8,753 nt of DNA, from positions 1 through 8,753 of the forward strand of contig DAOWAL010000043.1 in assembly GCA_030634615.1 (NCBI GenBank), given 5' to 3'. Positions 5,412-8,753 of this stretch are shown here, piece after piece. Source of the stretch: Candidatus Aenigmatarchaeota archaeon. Its GTDB lineage: Archaea > Aenigmatarchaeota > Aenigmatarchaeia > QMZP01 > QMZT01. How positions within the stretch are numbered: the first letter of the stretch is position 1; the number at the start of each line of letters is the position of its first letter. Below the pieces are notes generated by a model. It ran no database searches. It was not told the origin of the DNA and saw only the letters and a list, made by a program, of their open reading frames with translations. A program made the position numbers and the translations under genes.

Positions 5412-6398
5412 TTATGGATTGTTGTACCAGCAAAGGTAATATGGCTGTCCCTGGATGCTTAACTGAACAGCATGTTCACAAACACCGCTTGGTATTCCTG
5501 TACCATATTGTGTTTGACATACTCCGTCACTGTCTGCCATGAAGCTGTCCCAAAGAGCCTGGTTCTCGTTGTACCCTGGATGTGCCTGGTAAGTTGTGTC
5601 ATCACAGTTATCTGGCCTGCCTTCTCCAGTATTAGTTATAGTTTCGCCATCTTTTGGGGCACACCAGCTCATTGGTGGAGCCTGATTTCCTCTTGGCCTG
5701 TCATTGTCAAAGGCACATCTTTGCGCCATTATGTGTGCTGGCTGTGTTTCGCAAGGATGTATACATACAATAAGGCCATTTTCATTGCATATAGCTGCTT
5801 CTGCCCATGCTGAAGCCATTACCTGTCTGCAGAATTCATTTGCAGCATCATTTATTGCTGCACCTGGTGTTTCGTAAGGACATGATACGTGTTTTTTATT
5901 TACATTTGGCCATGGAATCTGGAAGAATTCACATCCGTATTTTCCTTGGTATGGTCCTATTTGTTCTACTATGTTTTTCTCAACAACTATGCCCTGAATC
6001 TTACTGGTATCAAAGCCTGAAAATAATTGTGAAAAGAATGATCTTATCATTTCAATGAGTTGCTCAAAAAAGTTTCCTTGAGTTTGTGGTTGTACTGTAG
6101 TTGTATCTTCGTTATTGTACCAGCAAAGGTAGTATGGAACTCCGTTTGTGCTTAGTTGTACGATGTGAGCACATGGACTTGGTGTTCCTGTACCGGTTCG
6201 TGATTGGCAAACTCCATCAGTGTCTGCCATATAGCTATCCCAAAGAGCCTGATTTTCATTATATCCTTTATGTGCTTGATACGCGGTATCATCACAATTT
6301 GCCGGTCTTCCCAGCGCATAAACTCCTGAAACAGAAACTAATGACAAACTTAAAACCAATACTACAAACACAATGAAAATATTTTTCACATCAACCAC
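5412..6398 (-). CDS. Secreted cysteine-rich protein with two copies of a 67-residue module
   Basis: I do not recognise a family. The 328-residue product starts with a signal peptide: a short N-terminus with Lys5, a hydrophobic core at 7-26 and a likely cut after VYA (residue 28). A module at 30-96 recurs at 260-327, with 52 of 67 aligned positions identical and one inserted residue. Each copy has four Cys and runs from GRP-x-NCDD through GYNENQALWDS to PYYLCWYNN. Between them lie an amphipathic segment (NFFEQLIEMIRSFFSQLF, 109-126) and a second region with eight Cys (156-246). All 16 mature cysteines could pair as disulfides. The GTG at 6398 is the only upstream start in frame; GTG at 6389 is an alternative, and no ATG is available. 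The protein ends one residue after the second module, with no anchor. An extracellular binding or structural role is inference. Confidence 0.82.
   Translation of the reverse strand: MVDVKNIFIVFVVLVLSLSLVSVSGVYALGRPANCDDTAYQAHKGYNENQALWDSYMADTDGVCQSRTGTGTPSPCAHIVQLSTNGVPYYLCWYNNEDTTTVQPQTQGNFFEQLIEMIRSFFSQLFSGFDTSKIQGIVVEKNIVEQIGPYQGKYGCEFFQIPWPNVNKKHVSCPYETPGAAINDAANEFCRQVMASAWAEAAICNENGLIVCIHPCETQPAHIMAQRCAFDNDRPRGNQAPPMSWCAPKDGETITNTGEGRPDNCDDTTYQAHPGYNENQALWDSFMADSDGVCQTQYGTGIPSGVCEHAVQLSIQGQPYYLCWYNNP
5418..5621 (-). repeat. Second copy of the cysteine module (codons 260-327)
   Basis: This segment encodes the C-terminal copy of the module in the secreted protein. It differs from the first copy at 15 of 67 aligned residues plus one extra residue (GVCEH against PCAH). 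Nucleotide runs such as ACCAGCAAAGGTA are shared exactly, so the duplication is either recent or kept similar by conversion. Confidence 0.9.
6111..6311 (-). repeat. First copy of the cysteine module (codons 30-96)
   Basis: This is the N-terminal copy, directly after the signal peptide. It contains Cys at 35, 64, 76 and 92, matching 265, 294, 307 and 323 in the second copy. A Thr/Gln-rich linker (97-108) follows it. Confidence 0.9.
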
Positions 6399-6423
6399 GC
6401 CCCTAATTAACCGATGGGTGAAA

Positions 6424-6445
6424 GGTTTAAATATATTTTATATAC
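6424..6445. promoter_or_regulatory. Divergent promoter region between secreted-protein gene and apt
   Basis: The plus strand carries GAAAGGTTTAAATATA, a close match to an archaeal BRE plus TATA box, 36 bases before the apt ATG at 6466. A second box, ATTTTATATA, is about 26 bases before that ATG. The self-complementary TTTAAA core at 6426-6431 also lies about 30 bases before the GTG at 6398 on the minus strand. One AT-rich block may therefore serve both genes. Confidence 0.55.
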
Positions 6446-6465
6446 CAAAAAGGGATAAACATACT

Positions 6466-7002
6466 ATGGCAGAAAAGATGGACATTAAATCGAAAATAAG
6501 GACAGTACCCCACTTTCCAAAAGAGGGTGTGATGTTTAAAGACATTACAACACTTCTTCAGGATTCGGACGCTTTTCGATATGTAATTGCCGAAATGCTG
6601 AAAAAAATCGAGGGTAAAAAAATCGATAAGGTTGTTTCAGCCGAGAGCAGAGGATTCATATTCGGATCTGTTCTAGCTCACGAACTCGGAGCAGGTTTTG
6701 TACCTTTGAGAAAACCAGGAAAGCTTCCGGCAAAGACAATAAAGGAAGAGTTTGATACAGAGTACTCGAAAGATGCCTTTGAAATACACGAAGATTCAGT
6801 AAAGAAAGGAGAAAACGTTCTAATTGTTGACGATTTACTTGCAACCGGCGGAACACTTAAAGCATCTGTAAAACTCATAGAAAGACTTGGTGGTAACATT
6901 GTAGGTATTTCAGTACTCATAGAACTTGATTTCCTTGGTGGCAGAGACAAAGTGAAGGGTTATGATGTCTTTTCGATTGTCAACTATAGTGCAGAAGAAT
7001 AG
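6466..7002 (+). CDS. apt: Adenine phosphoribosyltransferase
   Basis: This enzyme joins adenine to PRPP to give AMP and pyrophosphate, salvaging purines in the cytoplasm. The 178-residue product follows the canonical bacterial/eukaryotic Apt along its length. It has FPKEGVMFKDIT at 17-28, the base-binding ESRGFIFG at 60-67, LRKPGKLPAKT at 81-91 (flexible loop), EY-x-x-D at 99-103 and the PRPP loop VLIVDDLLATGGT at 118-130. A longer open frame reaches 6373, but it would cover the promoter block and the N-terminus of the divergent gene, so Met at 6466 is preferred; Met5 at 6478 is possible. Many archaea use a different, Hpt-like family for this reaction, so a canonical Apt suggests acquisition from bacteria. 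It is followed by serS after 52 bases that contain two competing hairpins. Confidence 0.93.
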   Translation: MAEKMDIKSKIRTVPHFPKEGVMFKDITTLLQDSDAFRYVIAEMLKKIEGKKIDKVVSAESRGFIFGSVLAHELGAGFVPLRKPGKLPAKTIKEEFDTEYSKDAFEIHEDSVKKGENVLIVDDLLATGGTLKASVKLIERLGGNIVGISVLIELDFLGGRDKVKGYDVFSIVNYSAEE

Positions 7003-7031
7003 TTCTAAGATTTATTAGAAAAGACTAATAA
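7003..7031 (+). promoter_or_regulatory. Two overlapping inverted repeats between apt and serS
   Basis: Directly after the apt stop, TTCTAA (7003-7008) pairs perfectly with TTAGAA (7015-7020) over a six-base loop. TTATTAG (7012-7018) also pairs perfectly with CTAATAA (7025-7031) over a six-base loop. The two share 7012-7020, so only one can form at a time. The stems are short and AT-rich, hence weak. They could be a terminator or processing site for apt, a leader element for serS, or chance in AT-rich DNA. Confidence 0.4.
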
Positions 7032-7043
7032 GAAATAACTATA

Positions 7044-7048
7044 GAGGT
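7044..7048 (+). promoter_or_regulatory. Ribosome-binding site of serS
   Basis: GAGGT stands six bases before the ATG at 7055. It complements the 3' end of archaeal 16S rRNA and supports this start. Confidence 0.65.
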
Positions 7049-7054
7049 TTTAAT

Positions 7055-8380
7055 ATGCTTGATATGCAATTATTCAGGGAAAATTCTGAAATTGTTCGGG
7101 ATTCGGAAAAAAAGCGATTCAAGGATCCAAAAACAGTTGATAAAGTAATAGAGTACGATAAGAAGTGGAGAGACGTACTAAAGGAAGTTGAAAAGCTCAA
7201 GCACAAAAGAAACGTTGTTTCAAGAGAAATTGCTGAACTGAAAAAAGCAAAGAAGAACGCTAATAAGAAAATAAAAGAAATGAAAAAAGTAAATTCTGAC
7301 ATAGAAAAGAATGATAAAAAGGCTAATGAATGCCTCAAAAAACGCGATTCTTACAGATATAAAGTGGGTAACATACTTCACAAAGATGTTAACACGGGCA
7401 ATACCGAAGTTGAAAACAAGTTTATCAGAGCATACGGAAAACCTGATGTTATGCTCAAAGATATGGAAGCTTTCAGAAGAGACACCCGCGGAAAGCTTTC
7501 ATTTGAACCTGCAAAATTCAAACCAATAAGTCATGTTGATTTAATAGAAAAGCTTGATATTGCAGATACATTAAAAGCGTCAAAGCTTTCGGGTGCAAGA
7601 TTTTATTATCTCAAAAACGAGCTTGTTATGCTTAACCTTGCACTTATACGATTTGCAATGGATGAAGTTGCAAAAAAAGGATTCACTCCCATGTGGACAC
7701 CATTTATGCTTAACAAAGAAGCGATGACCGGTGCTGCTGAACTCGGTGATTTTGAGGAGCAGCTCTACAAGATACAGGACGAGGACCTTTTCCTCATCGC
7801 AACAGCGGAACAAACACTTGCTACATATCACATGAATGAAATATTTCAGGAAAAGGATCTGCCAAAAACATATGTCGGCTTTTCTACAAACTTCAGAAAA
7901 GAAGCCGGTTCGCACGGTAAAGATACCAAAGGAATATTCAGGGTCCATCAGTTTGATAAGGTGGAACAGTTTGTGTTCTGTAAACCTGAAAATTCAGAAA
8001 AATGGTTCCACAAATTGATATGTAATGCGGAAGACTTGTACAAAAAACTTGAACTTCCGTACAGAGTTGTGTCCGTGTGTTCAGGTGAGATGAATGATAA
8101 CGCATCAATAAAGTACGATATTGAAGCGTGGATGCCTGCTCAGGGCAAATTCAGGGAAGTTGTGTCATGTTCCAATTGTACTGATTACCAGCCAAGGAAG
8201 CTTAATGTGAAGGTTGACAGAACTGGTGGTAAAAGAGAAGTTGTACATACATTAAACTCGACAGCTCTTGCAACGGAAAGAACAATAGTCGCAATACTTG
8301 AAAACTACCAGCAAAAAGACGGGAGCATAAAGATACCAAAGGCTCTTGTAAAATATACGGGATTTAAGAAAATCGGATGA
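7055..8380 (+). CDS. serS: Seryl-tRNA synthetase (common class II type)
   Basis: This enzyme charges tRNA-Ser, and tRNA-Sec where present, with serine. The 441-residue protein is complete. MLDMQLFREN at the start matches the family N-terminus and is followed by a Lys/Glu-rich coiled-coil arm (about 28-108) that grips the long variable arm of the tRNA. The catalytic core shows motif 1 around GFTPMWTPFML (209-219), TAEQTLA (250-256), motif 2 with FRKEAGSHGKDTKG (280-293) leading to RVHQF, and motif 3 with LNSTALATERTIVAILENY (400-418). CSNCTDYQPRKL at 372-383 is the serine-site block. The STALATER form of motif 3 resembles archaeal/eukaryotic versions rather than the bacterial GSGLAVGR. It is not the rare methanogenic SerRS. 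The next gene begins four bases after the stop, so the two are likely co-transcribed. Confidence 0.95.
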   Translation: MLDMQLFRENSEIVRDSEKKRFKDPKTVDKVIEYDKKWRDVLKEVEKLKHKRNVVSREIAELKKAKKNANKKIKEMKKVNSDIEKNDKKANECLKKRDSYRYKVGNILHKDVNTGNTEVENKFIRAYGKPDVMLKDMEAFRRDTRGKLSFEPAKFKPISHVDLIEKLDIADTLKASKLSGARFYYLKNELVMLNLALIRFAMDEVAKKGFTPMWTPFMLNKEAMTGAAELGDFEEQLYKIQDEDLFLIATAEQTLATYHMNEIFQEKDLPKTYVGFSTNFRKEAGSHGKDTKGIFRVHQFDKVEQFVFCKPENSEKWFHKLICNAEDLYKKLELPYRVVSVCSGEMNDNASIKYDIEAWMPAQGKFREVVSCSNCTDYQPRKLNVKVDRTGGKREVVHTLNSTALATERTIVAILENYQQKDGSIKIPKALVKYTGFKKIG

Positions 8381-8384
8381 TTGA

Positions 8385-8753
8385 ATGATTTTAGATGACA
8401 TTAAGCAAATGGAAAAAATTGACCTTTCAAATGTAATCAAAGTTATTGATAAATTTCCGGAACAGTGCCAGAAGGCAATAAAACTGGGAACAGAGGTTTC
8501 CAAAAAAATAAGGATCGCTAAACCAAAAAGAGTGTTTGTCTGCGGTATGGGGGGTTCAGGAATTGCCGGAAACATACTTAGTGGGCTATATCCTGACAGT
8601 AATATAAGAATATTCAGTGATTATACTCTTCCAAAATATGTGAAAAGAGGAGACTTACTCTTCGCTGTGAGCTATTCCGGGAACACAGAAGAGACGCTTG
8701 CAGTTTTCCGGGAAGCCCGAAGAAGAAAATGTAACATAATTGGAATAACATCC
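8385..8753 (+). CDS. Bifunctional phosphoglucose/phosphomannose isomerase, N-terminal part (cut by window edge)
   Basis: This enzyme interconverts glucose 6-phosphate or mannose 6-phosphate with fructose 6-phosphate. The frame from the ATG at 8385 is open for exactly 123 codons to the window end. It shows a SIS-type sugar-phosphate fold: VFVCGMGGSGIAGNIL (the phosphate-binding GGSG) near residues 49-64, and VSYSGNTEETL near 97-107, both hallmarks of the archaeal/Chloroflexi/Bacteroidetes bifunctional family. The segment before the first motif, about 48 residues with IDKFPEQ, matches the family's short helical N-terminus. The C-terminal half with the remaining catalytic residues is outside the window. 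It starts four bases after serS. An earlier ATG at 8377 hits a stop after three codons and is not a start. The gene links hexose entry to glycolysis and to mannose-based glycan precursors. Confidence 0.9.
   Translation, partial: MILDDIKQMEKIDLSNVIKVIDKFPEQCQKAIKLGTEVSKKIRIAKPKRVFVCGMGGSGIAGNILSGLYPDSNIRIFSDYTLPKYVKRGDLLFAVSYSGNTEETLAVFREARRRKCNIIGITS

Noticed and set aside
5472..5813. Plus-strand open frame of 113 codons opposite the secreted-protein gene
   Set aside because: It is rich in Cys, Trp and Tyr from reading the reverse of Cys/Gln/Ala codons, has no start signals, and lies wholly opposite a gene with a signal peptide and internal repeats.
6373..6465. N-terminal extension of Apt by 31 residues
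   Set aside because: It would overlap the divergent gene and contain the TATA region. Apt homologues begin near the Met at 6466.
7580..7948. Minus-strand open frame of 122 codons
   Set aside because: It is entirely opposite the conserved catalytic core of serS.
8377..8388. ATGATTGAATGA mini-frame overlapping the serS stop
   Set aside because: It encodes three residues and then stops. The conserved isomerase frame starts at the next ATG, 8385.
8252..8575. Minus-strand open frame of 107 codons
   Set aside because: It lies opposite the end of serS and the start of the sugar-phosphate isomerase, both well supported, and resembles no family.
1..8753. CRISPR array, tRNA, rRNA, insertion sequence or attachment site
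   Set aside because: I saw no regularly spaced repeats, cloverleaf, ribosomal segment, transposase motif or paired terminal repeats. The only direct repeat is the coding duplication in the secreted protein.

Overview
The window looks like chromosomal DNA of an AT-rich archaeon. The evidence is a diphthamide-synthesis gene (dph6, a pathway confined to archaea and eukaryotes), a two-subunit iron-sulfur fumarase, and a bifunctional phosphoglucose/phosphomannose isomerase of archaeal type. Start regions also look archaeal: TATA-like boxes lie about 25-37 bases before most promoter-proximal start codons, GGAGG-type ribosome sites sit before internal genes, and T-runs directly follow some stop codons. 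Several proteins have bacterial-style or mixed affinities (canonical Apt, thiamine pyrophosphokinase), and there is a secreted Cys-rich protein with no recognisable family. This would fit an uncultured or DPANN-type lineage, but that placement is inference. No rRNA, tRNA, CRISPR array or insertion sequence was seen, and no stretch over 300 bases lacks a gene.

Layout. Positions 1-391 (minus) hold the start of a thiamine pyrophosphokinase gene cut by the window edge. It diverges from dph6 at 453-1136 (plus). An unrecognised, very AT-rich gene lies at 1149-1781 (minus), convergent with dph6. From 5375 down to 1841 a tight minus-strand cluster runs fumarase alpha, fumarase beta (11-base overlap), malate dehydrogenase, an endonuclease IV-like TIM-barrel protein and ribonuclease HI, ending in a T7 tract. 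Upstream of it on the same strand, at 5412-6398, is the secreted protein, which carries two copies of a roughly 67-residue cysteine module. This gene shares a 67-base promoter region with the divergent apt (6466-7002). Then follow serS (7055-8380) and the first 123 codons of a phosphoglucose/phosphomannose isomerase (8385 to the end).

How the genes fit together. Fumarase plus malate dehydrogenase form an oxaloacetate-malate-fumarate module. Apt salvages adenine with PRPP. The nuclease pair (endonuclease IV-like and RNase HI) belongs to DNA maintenance and appears to be co-transcribed with the carbon genes. The most unusual items are the secreted duplicated-module protein, the orphan at 1149-1781, a metal-ligand substitution in the endonuclease IV-like protein, and a pair of mutually exclusive hairpins before serS. 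I did not find a convincing multi-gene novel system.
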